NCBI RefSeq assembly: GCF_004115155.1
Contig: NZ_RDSM01000001.1
Location: 806,001-870,000, forward strand
DNA length: 64,000 nt
Direction: 5' to 3'
DNA from: Granulicella sibirica
Lineage (GTDB): Bacteria; Acidobacteriota; Terriglobia; Terriglobales; Acidobacteriaceae
The notes below the pieces were generated by a model, which had not been told where the DNA came from, did no database searches, and saw only the letters and a list, made by a program, of their open reading frames with translations. This document shows, piece after piece, positions 15,992 through 25,374 of this stretch. Made by a program: the position numbers and the translations under genes. How positions within the stretch are numbered: position 1 is the first letter of the stretch; every line of letters begins with the position of its first letter.

Positions 15992-16351
15992 GATGATGCC
16001 TCTTTGACGAGCGAAGTCGCGGCCTATCCTGCTCCCGGTTCGTGATCGCCAAAAGCAGGAGAAACCGAGTGGCGACATATTACTCCCGTAACAAAGCTTT
16101 TGGGTATAGACCGGCGCGACTTTTCTTTGCCGGTTTCTGCACTTGCCTCTGGCCGGGTCGAGAGGAGTTCTTGCGACCGAGGCGGCGTCGGCGGCATCTA
16201 TAGGCATGCGACCGAAAGAAATTGCTCCCCGGATGACGGAGGCATACACTATTCGAAGCGCACTTTCTTTCGCGGCGGGTTCGTCAGCGGTTTCAAGCAG
16301 ACAGCCGACGCGGGAGAGCAAGCAAGTTCGAGATTTTCAAGGAGACTGCCG

Positions 16352-16738
16352 ATGGCGACTGCAACCGTTACTCCCACCCCCGAAGTCGTAAATGCGCCCC
16401 CGACTTCGACCACGCCGGTAAACCTGACTTCGGCGGCGATCGCGAAGGTTCGCGAGATCATGTCGACCCAGGATCCGATTCCTGCCGGGCTGCGCATCGG
16501 TGTTGTTGGCGGCGGATGTTCGGGATTCCAGTACTCGATGTCGTTTGAGAACGCCAGCGGCATGATGGACAAGGTGATGAAGTTCGACGATTTGAAGGTG
16601 TTCGTCGACGCGACTTCGGCCATGTACCTGAACGGCTGCGTGGTGGATTACGTCGAGACGCTTGAGGCCGCGGGCTTCAAGTTCGAGAACCCCACGGTGA
16701 AGAGCACGTGCGGATGTGGCTCCTCTTTCTCCGTTTAG
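16352..16738 (+). CDS. erpA: A-type iron-sulfur carrier (ErpA/IscA family)
   Basis: A 128-aa protein with an extra Pro/Thr-rich N-terminal 22 residues before the conserved domain. The three cluster-binding cysteines are present: Cys56 in 'VVGGGCSGFQYSM' and Cys120/Cys122 in 'STCGCGSSFSV'. A-type carriers receive 2Fe-2S or 4Fe-4S clusters and pass them to apoproteins such as IspG or radical SAM enzymes. The ATG at 16352 has AAGGAG 7 bases upstream. It is a single gene closed by its own terminator. ErpA, IscA and SufA are hard to tell apart by sequence alone. A cysteine desulfurase gene lies further on at 48424. Confidence 0.9.
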   Translation: MATATVTPTPEVVNAPPTSTTPVNLTSAAIAKVREIMSTQDPIPAGLRIGVVGGGCSGFQYSMSFENASGMMDKVMKFDDLKVFVDATSAMYLNGCVVDYVETLEAAGFKFENPTVKSTCGCGSSFSV

Positions 16739-16760
16739 TCCCTGGTTTCTGGTATTGAGA

Positions 16761-16788
16761 AGCCTCGCCCATGCGGCGAGGCTTTTTT
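16761..16788 (+). terminator. Intrinsic terminator after erpA
   Basis: AGCCTCGCC (16761-16769) pairs with GGCGAGGCT (16775-16783), with a 5-base loop, and TTTTTT follows. It is a textbook Rho-independent terminator 23 bp beyond the stop. Confidence 0.9.
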
Positions 16789-16876
16789 GTTTTCGGTGCC
16801 GTTCGCGGAACAATGGGTAGGAACGTCTAAAATCTACGTGAGTCCCGGGTGGCGCGCGGGACAGCGATTTTCCCTT

Positions 16877-18082
16877 ATGGCAGAGTTTGTAATCAAGCTG
16901 GCGGATGAGCGTGGGCGGGTGCAGGAGCAGACGCATGCCGCTTCGTCGGCCGAGGAGCTGAAGGCGCGGTTTCTGCAGGCGGGGTACTACGTGTACTCCG
17001 TCAAGGCGCGGAGCGTGCTCGGGGGGAGCGGCAAGAATAAGAAGGTGAAGCTCGATACCTTCCTGGTGTTCAACCAGCAGTTTCTGACGCTCATCAAAGC
17101 CGGTTTGCCGATCCTGGGGTCGCTCGACCTGCTGGCGCGGCGGCAGAAGGTTCCGCATTTCCGGGCGCAGCTCGAGGACGTGACGGCGCGGGTGAAGACG
17201 GGCGAGTCGATCTCGCAGGCCTTCGAGGCCCAGGGGGGATTTCCGCTGGTGTACACGACGACGCTGCTCGCCGGGGAGCGGTCGGGAAACCTGGAAGAGG
17301 TGTTGCAGCGGTTTCTGGACTTTCAACGGGTTTCGCTGACGTTTTCGAAGAAGCTGAAAGCAAGCCTGGTGTATCCGGCGCTGCTGGTTGTGATGGTGAT
17401 TGGACTGTTCGTGTTCCTGATCACGTTCGTGGTGCCGCGGTTCGCGGAGCTTTACTCGCAGCTTGGGACGAAGCTGCCATCGATTACGGTGTTCCTGCTC
17501 TCACTTGGGGAGAATGCGCAGAAGTATGGGATCTATGTGGCCGTCGTGATCGCGTTGGCGGTGTTTCTGCTGCTGCGATGGATGAAGACAGATGCGGGTG
17601 CGAACTTGGTGGACAAGGTTCGGATCGGGCTGCCACTGTTTGGCGGGATCTGGCTCAAGTACCAGGTGGGGCTGTTCGCGAGGACGCTTTCGACGCTGCT
17701 GAAGGGTGGGCTGCCGCTGGTTCCGTCGCTGGAGACGGCGGCGCGGTCGATCAACAGCCGGCAGATTGCGGGCGCGGTGTACCGGTCGGTGGAGACGGTG
17801 CGCGAGGGCAAGGGGCTGTCGGTCAGTTTGCAGTCGACGAAGGTGTTTCCGGAGCTGGCGATCGAGATGATCGAAGTGGGCGAGTCGACCGGGGCGCTGC
17901 CGCAGATGTTGAACTCGGTGGCCGAGTTCTTCGAGGAAGATGTGCAGACGAACCTGACGACCGCGATGAGTTTGATCGAGCCGGCGATCCTTGTGGTGAT
18001 GGGCGTGGTGGTGGTGATCATTTTGATCGCGCTGTATCTGCCGATCTTCTCGCTGAGCGCTGGGGGCGTGAGCGGGTCTTAA
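16877..18082 (+). CDS. pilC: Type IV pilus / type II secretion inner-membrane protein PilC (GspF)
   Basis: A 401-aa polytopic platform protein of normal length. An N-terminal soluble domain is followed by two T2SSF repeats, each ending in a membrane hairpin: 'FNQQFLTLIKAGLPILGSLDLL' and 'FARTLSTLLKGGLPLVPSLETA' start the two repeats, and helices are seen near 170-190, 225-245 and 375-395. PilC couples the PilB ATPase to pilin extraction and assembly. The ATG at 16877 (MAEFVIKL) matches the family start; the frame upstream to 16787 overlaps the erpA terminator. It is followed by a toxin-antitoxin pair and then pilB, so the locus is interrupted. Confidence 0.93.
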   Translation: MAEFVIKLADERGRVQEQTHAASSAEELKARFLQAGYYVYSVKARSVLGGSGKNKKVKLDTFLVFNQQFLTLIKAGLPILGSLDLLARRQKVPHFRAQLEDVTARVKTGESISQAFEAQGGFPLVYTTTLLAGERSGNLEEVLQRFLDFQRVSLTFSKKLKASLVYPALLVVMVIGLFVFLITFVVPRFAELYSQLGTKLPSITVFLLSLGENAQKYGIYVAVVIALAVFLLLRWMKTDAGANLVDKVRIGLPLFGGIWLKYQVGLFARTLSTLLKGGLPLVPSLETAARSINSRQIAGAVYRSVETVREGKGLSVSLQSTKVFPELAIEMIEVGESTGALPQMLNSVAEFFEEDVQTNLTTAMSLIEPAILVVMGVVVVIILIALYLPIFSLSAGGVSGS

Positions 18083-18228
18083 GAATTTCCGTCTCGAGCC
18101 CAAACTGTGATGGCGTACCGCGCCTGATCGCGACGAAGTCAAGACCGCCCATTTTGGATTTGTGCCACTTCTTGGGGATTCGGAGTAGCAGCGTGACCAG
18201 AGTATAGTGACCACACCGGAGGTGCCCG

Positions 18229-18465
18229 ATGAAAACCATGGCTGCAAGTAAGTTCAAGGCAACGTGCCTAGCGGTGATGGACGAGGTGCAGGCCAAGCGG
18301 GAGACGGTTGTGATCACCAAGAATGGGAAGCCCGTGGCACAATTGGTTCCTGTTTCGGTGGAGGAACAGGATCCGATCTTCGGCTTCTATAAAGGCAAGC
18401 TGAAGATCGTCGGCGATATCGTTTCTCCGATCGTCCCGCTGGAAGACTGGGATGCGCTCAAGTGA
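18229..18465 (+). CDS. Phd/YefM-type antitoxin
   Basis: A 78-aa antitoxin. The Phd/YefM fold is shown by 'AASKFKATCLAVMDEVQAKRETVVITKNGKPVAQLVPV' (DNA-binding N-terminal domain), followed by a toxin-binding acidic/hydrophobic tail ending 'PLEDWDALK'. It neutralises the PIN toxin encoded immediately downstream and probably represses the pair. The ATG at 18229 has GGAGG at good spacing. A direct repeat GTGACCA-N7-GTGACCA about 20-40 bp upstream is a candidate operator. The stop overlaps the toxin start (GTGA). Confidence 0.9.
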   Translation: MKTMAASKFKATCLAVMDEVQAKRETVVITKNGKPVAQLVPVSVEEQDPIFGFYKGKLKIVGDIVSPIVPLEDWDALK

Positions 18466-18854
18466 TTCTCGTGGACACACATGTGGTCCTCTGGCTGGCG
18501 GAGACCCCAGAGATGCTGTCGCCTCTGGTTTACGAGGTCATCACACGGGAGAGAAAGAGGGACGGATTAGCCGTATCCGGGATTACTCTGTGGGAGCTTG
18601 CGATGCTGCTTTCGCGAGGACGAGTGCAAAGCAGAACACCTCTCTCGGATTTCCTGCGAGTGGTGGAAAACAGTTTTTCGGTTCTGCAACTCACGTCCGC
18701 GGTGGCGGAAACATCCATGGCATTTACGGACGCTTACCCGAAGGATCCGATGGACCGTATGATTGGGGCGACTGCGTTGGTTCATGGCTTGCAGTTGATT
18801 ACTCGGGATGAACGGATACGACGATCAGGCGAAGTGCCCTGCGTCTGGGACTAA
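18462..18854 (+). CDS. PIN-domain toxin (VapC family)
   Basis: A 130-aa PIN ribonuclease. The acidic active site is intact: Asp5 in 'ILVDTHVVLWL', Glu45-region 'ITLWELAMLL', then 'FTDAYPKDPMDRMIGATALVHGLQLITRDERI' with the Asp pair typical of VapC. VapC toxins cleave tRNA or rRNA with Mg2+ and arrest growth when the antitoxin is lost. The GTG start at 18462 overlaps the antitoxin stop, giving translational coupling. The module lies between pilC and pilB and is likely a later insertion into the pilus locus. Confidence 0.9.
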   Translation: MILVDTHVVLWLAETPEMLSPLVYEVITRERKRDGLAVSGITLWELAMLLSRGRVQSRTPLSDFLRVVENSFSVLQLTSAVAETSMAFTDAYPKDPMDRMIGATALVHGLQLITRDERIRRSGEVPCVWD

Positions 18855-18914
18855 CGCCCGAACATTTCAGAAGAGCAGTTTGTGACGAGTTCAAGGCAGG
18901 GGAGTCTTACCGGT

Positions 18915-20543
<1,629 letters not shown>

Positions 20544-20620
20544 GAAGACAGGCGTGGTTTGGGATATTCGCGCTGGTCTTGCTTTGTTCGAAATGCTTGA
20601 GGGCAGGTAGTCTGGAGCGG

Positions 20621-21781
20621 ATGGACATTTTACCGACATCAGTGGGGACGCGGCCGAGGCTGGCGTGCGAGATACGGCCAGAGGGCGTGGTCGCGGCTCG
20701 CTGCGAGGATGGCGCCGTCGGGGTCATGGTCGCGGTGTCGCGGACCACGCTTGGCGAGGGGGCGTTCCGGCCGCATCTGCGGGCCGGGAATGTCGTGGAT
20801 CGGACCGCAGTGGTCGGGGCGGTGCGGCAGTCGCTCGAAAAGGTGTTCGACAAAAACCGGGAGCTGACACTTGTGGTTCCGGATGCGTCGGTTCGGGTGC
20901 TTCTTCTGGATTTCGATTCCCTTCCGAGCAAGCCGGCGGAGGCGTTGCCGGTGGTGCGGTTCCGGTTGAAGAAGCTGCTTCCGTTCGATGCGGATGATGC
21001 CGCGGTGAGCTACCAGGTGATGTCGACGGGGCGAGGGCTGCTTCGAGTGATGGCCGTTGCCATGCCGAGTGATGTGCTAGCGGAGTACGAGTCCGTGGTG
21101 CGCGAGGCGGGCTTCGAGCCGGGCGCGATTCTGCCGAGCACGCTTGCGGCGCTCGCAGGGCTGGATGAATCGGAGGCTCCCGTGCTTCTGGTGAATGCCG
21201 GGCCGGAGGCCGTGACGACAGCGATCGTGAAAGGCGGCGTTCTGCTTCTGCATCGTTCGGTCGATATGCGGGTCGATCTACACGTCGAGGCACGGCCGGA
21301 GCCGCAGCTTCCTCCTCCGACGATTCCGCCGGAGTTGCTTGCGAACCCGGATCAGACGTTTGCGGATCTTCCGGTTGTAAGCCTTCCACTGGTTGACCGG
21401 GAGAGCACGGTACAGGAGTGGGCCATGCAGGAGGCCCTCCCCGAGTATCCGGTGCGGATGGAGACGAGTTCCGCGCAGACGGCGGTGCTGGAGCGGACGA
21501 TGGTTGAAGAGGAGTTGCCCTCGCCTCTGCCTCCCGCGGAGATTGTGCAGGCAGTGAGCGTGGCCGCAGCTTATTTTGAAGACACGCTTCAGGCCGCGCC
21601 GGGAGCTCTTCTTGCCGCCGGTGTGACTTCCGCGGATAGGCTGACCTCCCTTTTACGGACGAGTTCGCTTGGAGAGATGACCGTTCGCGAGGTGGTGGAT
21701 CCGGCGATGATACCGGCGGCGGTGCCTGCCGGGATGCCGCGTGGGTGGCTTGCCGGGGTCAGGGGAGCGTTGCGAAGCTAA
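20621..21781 (+). CDS. pilM: PilM-like actin-fold pilus assembly protein
   Basis: A 386-aa protein in the position of PilM. Sequence identity to classical PilM looks low, but the actin-like ATPase outline is seen: 'TRPRLACEIRPEGVVAARCEDG' at the start, 'VLLLDFDSLPSKPAEALPVVRFRLKKLLPFDADDAAVSYQV' in the middle, and 'PVLLVNAGPEAVTTAIVKGGVLLLHRS'. The last 130 residues are Pro/Glu-rich. PilM is cytoplasmic and binds the PilN N-terminus. The ATG at 20621 follows GGAGCGG closely. It overlaps pilN by one base. Confidence 0.78.
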   Translation: MDILPTSVGTRPRLACEIRPEGVVAARCEDGAVGVMVAVSRTTLGEGAFRPHLRAGNVVDRTAVVGAVRQSLEKVFDKNRELTLVVPDASVRVLLLDFDSLPSKPAEALPVVRFRLKKLLPFDADDAAVSYQVMSTGRGLLRVMAVAMPSDVLAEYESVVREAGFEPGAILPSTLAALAGLDESEAPVLLVNAGPEAVTTAIVKGGVLLLHRSVDMRVDLHVEARPEPQLPPPTIPPELLANPDQTFADLPVVSLPLVDRESTVQEWAMQEALPEYPVRMETSSAQTAVLERTMVEEELPSPLPPAEIVQAVSVAAAYFEDTLQAAPGALLAAGVTSADRLTSLLRTSSLGEMTVREVVDPAMIPAAVPAGMPRGWLAGVRGALRS

Positions 21782-22488
21782 TGCGCGTCTCCGTCAATCT
21801 CGCCAGCCGTCCCTTCATTGAGCTACGCCCGCTTTTTGCGCGGCTTCGTCTCGCGATGATCGTGCTTGCCGCGCTCGCCATCGGACTTGGTTTCGGGCTC
21901 CATGCGCTGACGAAGAAGGCGAACGCAGCGCAGAGCCGGATGGATGCTCTCCGGGACCGGACGCTTGCCTATCAACAGGCTCGCCAGAGGAACGAGGCCC
22001 GGATGCGTCAGCCGCAGAACCGGGCTGTACTCGAACGGTCGCAGTTTTTGAACCAGGTGTTTGCGCTGAAGAGCTTTAGCTGGACGTCGGTGATGATGGA
22101 CCTCGAACGCGTGCTTCCGGCCGGGGTTCAGGTGACGAGCATCGAGCCTGTGATCACCAAAGAAGGCGATGTGAACATACGGCTGAAGGTCAGCGGCGAT
22201 CGCGACCGGGCGGTGCAGTTAGTGAGGAATCTTGAGCAGTCGCAGCGCTTTCTTGGGCCGCGTCTGAACGGCGAGTCGGCACAGAGCGCGGAAGGTGGGC
22301 GGGCGGCTGGGTCGGCGAATCAGCCTCCGAATCCGCTTGCGATTCCGGGAGTTGAGTTCGACATTCTGAGCGGGTATAACCCGCTGCCACTGACACCTCA
22401 GAATGCAAAAGCCACCGCTCCTGTTGCTGCGAAGACGGCTGCGCCTGCTCCAGTCAAAACGAAGACGAAGACGGGGGTGACGCCATGA
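21781..22488 (+). CDS. pilN: PilN-like type IV pilus assembly protein
   Basis: A 235-aa bitopic inner-membrane protein. Its N-terminus 'MRVSVNLASRPFIELRP' is the PilM-binding INLLP-type motif of PilN; a single membrane helix follows at about 25-43 ('LAMIVLAALAIGLGFGLHAL'), then a coiled coil and the periplasmic ferredoxin-like domain ('WTSVMMDLERVLPAGVQVTSIEP'). The C-terminal 35 residues are Ala/Lys/Thr-rich. The ATG overlaps the pilM stop (TAATG), and its own stop overlaps pilO (ATGA). Confidence 0.85.
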   Translation: MRVSVNLASRPFIELRPLFARLRLAMIVLAALAIGLGFGLHALTKKANAAQSRMDALRDRTLAYQQARQRNEARMRQPQNRAVLERSQFLNQVFALKSFSWTSVMMDLERVLPAGVQVTSIEPVITKEGDVNIRLKVSGDRDRAVQLVRNLEQSQRFLGPRLNGESAQSAEGGRAAGSANQPPNPLAIPGVEFDILSGYNPLPLTPQNAKATAPVAAKTAAPAPVKTKTKTGVTP

Positions 22489-23189
22489 GCGCGACTCTGC
22501 AGGCTGTCGCCCAGCGGGCTGCGGCTCGCAACATCGCCGAACGGGCACGGCGCCTGGTGACGATGCTGAACCTGCACTTCGCCGGGGTGGCTCTGCTCGG
22601 GCTGGTGAACCTGTATCTCGTCGTGCATATGGTCGTTGCGTACCAGCAGGCGCACAGCCAGAATGAGGAGGCTGTCGCGCAGCAGATGGTGCTGCTGAAG
22701 ACGGCGCAGCTTGGGGCGGCTCCGCTCGAAGGGCTCGATGCGAAGCTGACTCAGGCTACGGGCGAAGCGGACACCTTCTATGCCAAGCGCCTGCCGTCGG
22801 CGTACTCGCAGCTTCTTGCCGAACTTGGCGTTCTCGCCAACCGAGAGCATGTGAAGCTTTCCCGGGTGCAGTATGGGCAGGCTCCGGTTCTCGCGGATAC
22901 GGCGGGAGAGCTGACCGAGGTGAAGATGGACGCGAACCTCAGCGGCGACTACCGTCCGCTCGTCATCTTCATGAACTCGCTCGAGCGGGACAAGATGTTC
23001 TTCGTCATCACGAATATCGCGCTGACCGGACAGCAGAGCGGTACGGTAAATCTGCGTCTGAGGCTGACGACCTACCTGCGCGCTCGTGCGCCGGGTGAGG
23101 CACTTGCCCCGCTGGTTCCGGCTGAAGGCGAATCGGATGTTCCGGAACAGGCTGAACAGGCTCCCGCAGCCGGGAGGCCAAGCCGATGA
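22485..23189 (+). CDS. pilO: PilO-like type IV pilus assembly protein
   Basis: A 234-aa bitopic protein with one membrane helix near residues 32-52 ('FAGVALLGLVNLYLVVHMVVAY'), a coiled-coil stretch and a periplasmic domain ('DTFYAKRLPSAYSQLLAELGVLANREHVKLS', 'LSGDYRPLVIFMNSLERDKMF'), the classical PilO outline. PilO pairs with PilN to form the inner-membrane alignment complex. It is coupled to both neighbours through ATGA overlaps. Confidence 0.86.
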   Translation: MSATLQAVAQRAAARNIAERARRLVTMLNLHFAGVALLGLVNLYLVVHMVVAYQQAHSQNEEAVAQQMVLLKTAQLGAAPLEGLDAKLTQATGEADTFYAKRLPSAYSQLLAELGVLANREHVKLSRVQYGQAPVLADTAGELTEVKMDANLSGDYRPLVIFMNSLERDKMFFVITNIALTGQQSGTVNLRLRLTTYLRARAPGEALAPLVPAEGESDVPEQAEQAPAAGRPSR

Positions 23190-23851
23190 GCGCCGCACGC
23201 GTCGTGAAATCCCAGGCGGCTGACCAGAGGAACAAGATCATCGCCGGGGTCGCCGGTGGCATTGTTGCGATCGGGCTGCTCTATTTTGAGCTCTCCGATC
23301 CCAATCCGCCTCCGGTTGCGACTGCGCCGCCTGTCGTTACAAGCCCCTCGTCCCCTGCTCCGAAGGCCGGGGCGACCGTATCGTCTCCCTCGGGAAACGT
23401 TGCTGGCGCCGCGGCACATAGCGTTGGCACGACCTCCGCGGCGCTTGATCCGACGCTCCATATGCAGGCGATGCTTGTGACCGAGTCGGTCGTCTACAAC
23501 GGCAGCGGGCGCAACATCTTCGCCGGCGGCAAGGACGCATACTACGCGGCACCGGTGATTCCGAAGCCAATTGCGCCAGCGCGCACTTCGGCCGCGGTGG
23601 GCCCGATCTATACTCCCCCGATACTGCCGGCCGGGCCTCCGCCGATCAACCTGAAGTTCTTCGGCACGGCGACCTCGGCGGATGGGCACCGACGCGCATT
23701 TCTGCTCCATGGCGATGACGTGTTCCTCGCGTCGGATGGCGACATCGTGCAGCGAAAGTACCGCGTGATCAGCGTCGCGGAGAAATCTGTGCAGATCGAA
23801 GACCTGACAAACAACAACAAACAGACACTTCCCTTGCTTGCAAACCCATGA
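23186..23851 (+). CDS. PilP/GspC-like alignment protein (tentative)
   Basis: A 221-aa protein with one N-terminal membrane helix (about 21-36, 'GVAGGIVAIGLLYFEL'), a Pro/Ser/Thr-rich linker, and a C-terminal beta domain from about residue 150: 'INLKFFGTATSADGHRRAFLLHGDDVFLASDGDIVQRKYRVISVAEKSVQIEDL'. That pattern (allowable 'F.G...' strand, then 'G..V..G..... Y.V..I....V.L.D') is the HR-type domain shared by PilP and GspC. It follows pilO with an ATGA overlap, the usual pilP position. No lipobox is seen, unlike PilP, so GspC-type is an alternative. Confidence 0.65.
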   Translation: MSAARVVKSQAADQRNKIIAGVAGGIVAIGLLYFELSDPNPPPVATAPPVVTSPSSPAPKAGATVSSPSGNVAGAAAHSVGTTSAALDPTLHMQAMLVTESVVYNGSGRNIFAGGKDAYYAAPVIPKPIAPARTSAAVGPIYTPPILPAGPPPINLKFFGTATSADGHRRAFLLHGDDVFLASDGDIVQRKYRVISVAEKSVQIEDLTNNNKQTLPLLANP

Positions 23852-24882
23852 TGTTTCCTGATCTCACAAGCCGTCAAACGAATCCCGCTTCGCGCGAGGG
23901 TGAGGATGGGTTTGCGCTCGTGATGTTGATCGTGGCGATCTTTGTCATCCTGCTCTTCCTCGGCATTGCCGCACCCAAGGTGGCGCGCGATCTGCGCCGG
24001 GAGCGCGAGCTGGAGGCAGTGCATCGGGGCAACCAGTATGTGCGGGCGGTGCAGCTTTACTACAAGAAGTTCAACAGCTATCCGACCTCGATAGATCAGC
24101 TCGAAAAAACAAACAATATACGGTTTCTGCGGCAGAAGTATGTCGATCCTATGACGGGCAAGGCTGACTGGCGCATCATCCACGTCGGGGAGAACAAGAC
24201 GACGGTGAAGGGACTGTTCGGTCAGCCGCTCACAGGATTGGCAGGTGGCGCGGGAATCGGCGGAGCGGGTATCGGGGGAACGGCGACGGTCAGCGACGGT
24301 ACGGGTAGCTCCACGAGCGGTCCAGGTTCGAGTACATCCGGCTCCACCAGCACCTTCGGCTCAGGTAATTCGGGAGCGTCGAGCACGTTCGGCTCGGGGT
24401 CTTCGATCGGCGGGGCGACCTCCGGAAGCACGAGCGTCGGGGGCACGGGGAGTTCAGCGTTTGGCGGACCGAGCACCGTTTCCGACGGCAGCAGCACGGG
24501 AAGCACATCCAGCGGGTCGTCGAGCGGGATCGGCAGCCAGAGCGCGACCGGCTTCAAGGGCTCGGGGGGCCCGATCATGGGGTTCGGCAGCTCGCAGGCC
24601 GGCGCATCGATCATCTCGCTCAACGAGCAGGATGACTACAGCAAGTGGGAGTTTCTCTATGATCCGCGGATCGAGCAGCTCAAGGCCCGGTCAAGCCTCT
24701 TCGGCGGAGGAGGTATCGGCTCGTCGAACGCGATTGGCGGTTCGGGGACGGGCACCAGCAGCTTTGGGTCCTCGCCGGCGGGTACGTTCGGCGCTTCGCC
24801 TGGCACCACTGGGTCGGGCACGGGGGCAGGCAGCACCACGATGAACCCGACATCGCCGACCGGAACGACGACACCGCAGTAG
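23848..24882 (+). CDS. Atypical pseudopilin with long Ser/Gly/Thr-rich region
   Basis: A 344-aa protein. After a 20-residue leader comes 'EDGFALVMLIVAIFVILLFLGIAAP', which resembles a class III prepilin signal: Gly before Phe+1 at the peptidase site. However, the otherwise near-universal Glu at +5 is Met. The helix and 'REVELEAVHRGNQYVRAVQLYYKKF'-like segment with 'YPTSIDQL' match GspG-type pseudopilins through about residue 115. Residues about 130-260 are then nearly all Ser/Gly/Thr, interrupted by 'SLNEQDDYSKWEFLYDPRIEQL' near 255-275, followed by another Ser/Gly/Thr tail. ATGA overlap with the preceding gene places it in the pilus operon. Confidence 0.75.
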   Translation: MMFPDLTSRQTNPASREGEDGFALVMLIVAIFVILLFLGIAAPKVARDLRRERELEAVHRGNQYVRAVQLYYKKFNSYPTSIDQLEKTNNIRFLRQKYVDPMTGKADWRIIHVGENKTTVKGLFGQPLTGLAGGAGIGGAGIGGTATVSDGTGSSTSGPGSSTSGSTSTFGSGNSGASSTFGSGSSIGGATSGSTSVGGTGSSAFGGPSTVSDGSSTGSTSSGSSSGIGSQSATGFKGSGGPIMGFGSSQAGASIISLNEQDDYSKWEFLYDPRIEQLKARSSLFGGGGIGSSNAIGGSGTGTSSFGSSPAGTFGASPGTTGSGTGAGSTTMNPTSPTGTTTPQ

Positions 24883-24950
24883 TTGGTTGCTCCTTTTCAA
24901 AGGGTTGCGCCTCGTGGGCTGCGCTACAATCTCAAAAGCCGCAAGGGTGT

Positions 24951-25035
24951 GCGAAAGTGGCGAAATTGGCAGACGCACCAGACTTAGGATCTGGCGGAGC
25001 AATCCATGGGGGTTCAAGTCCCCCCTTTCGCACCA
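24951..25035 (+). tRNA. tRNA-Leu (anticodon TAG)
   Basis: An 85-nt class II tRNA with encoded CCA. Acceptor GCGAAAG pairs with CTTTCGC, the anticodon stem CCAGA/TCTGG encloses CTTAGGA (anticodon TAG), a variable arm is present and the T arm is GGGGG-TTCAAGT-CCCCC. Confidence 0.97.
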
Positions 25036-25065
25036 AAGAACCCAGCCGCATCGGAGTAAGCAGTT

Positions 25066-25374
25066 ATGAGCCAGACCAAGCAGGACGAGCAGCCGTCGTT
25101 GACGGTGTTGAATACGGACAAGTACCGCGAAGGCTATGCGAACAGCGTCCAGGTGCGCATGAGCGTGTGGGACTTCCAGCTCGTCTTCGGGACCATGCAC
25201 CAGACCTCGGCCGAGGAGGTCAAGATCGAAAATTTCCAGGCAGTTTACCTGAGTCCGCAGCAGGCCAAGGCGCTGCTGAACGTGCTTGCGCACAATGTGC
25301 AGCAGTACGAGCAGACCTTCGGGCATCTTGAGCTCGAGCCGCAGCGGCCGCAGGTCGGCGGCCCTGTCAACTAA
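25066..25374 (+). CDS. DUF3467 domain protein
   Basis: A 102-aa protein of the DUF3467 family: 'YANSVQVRMSVWDFQLVFGTM' followed by 'IENFQAVYLSPQQAKALLNVLAHNVQQYEQTFG' is the characteristic pattern. The family is small, cytoplasmic and without assigned function. The ATG at 25066 has GGAG 8 bases upstream, directly after the tRNA-Leu gene. Its 3' end overlaps the frame of the following glycosyltransferase gene. Confidence 0.9.
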   Translation: MSQTKQDEQPSLTVLNTDKYREGYANSVQVRMSVWDFQLVFGTMHQTSAEEVKIENFQAVYLSPQQAKALLNVLAHNVQQYEQTFGHLELEPQRPQVGGPVN

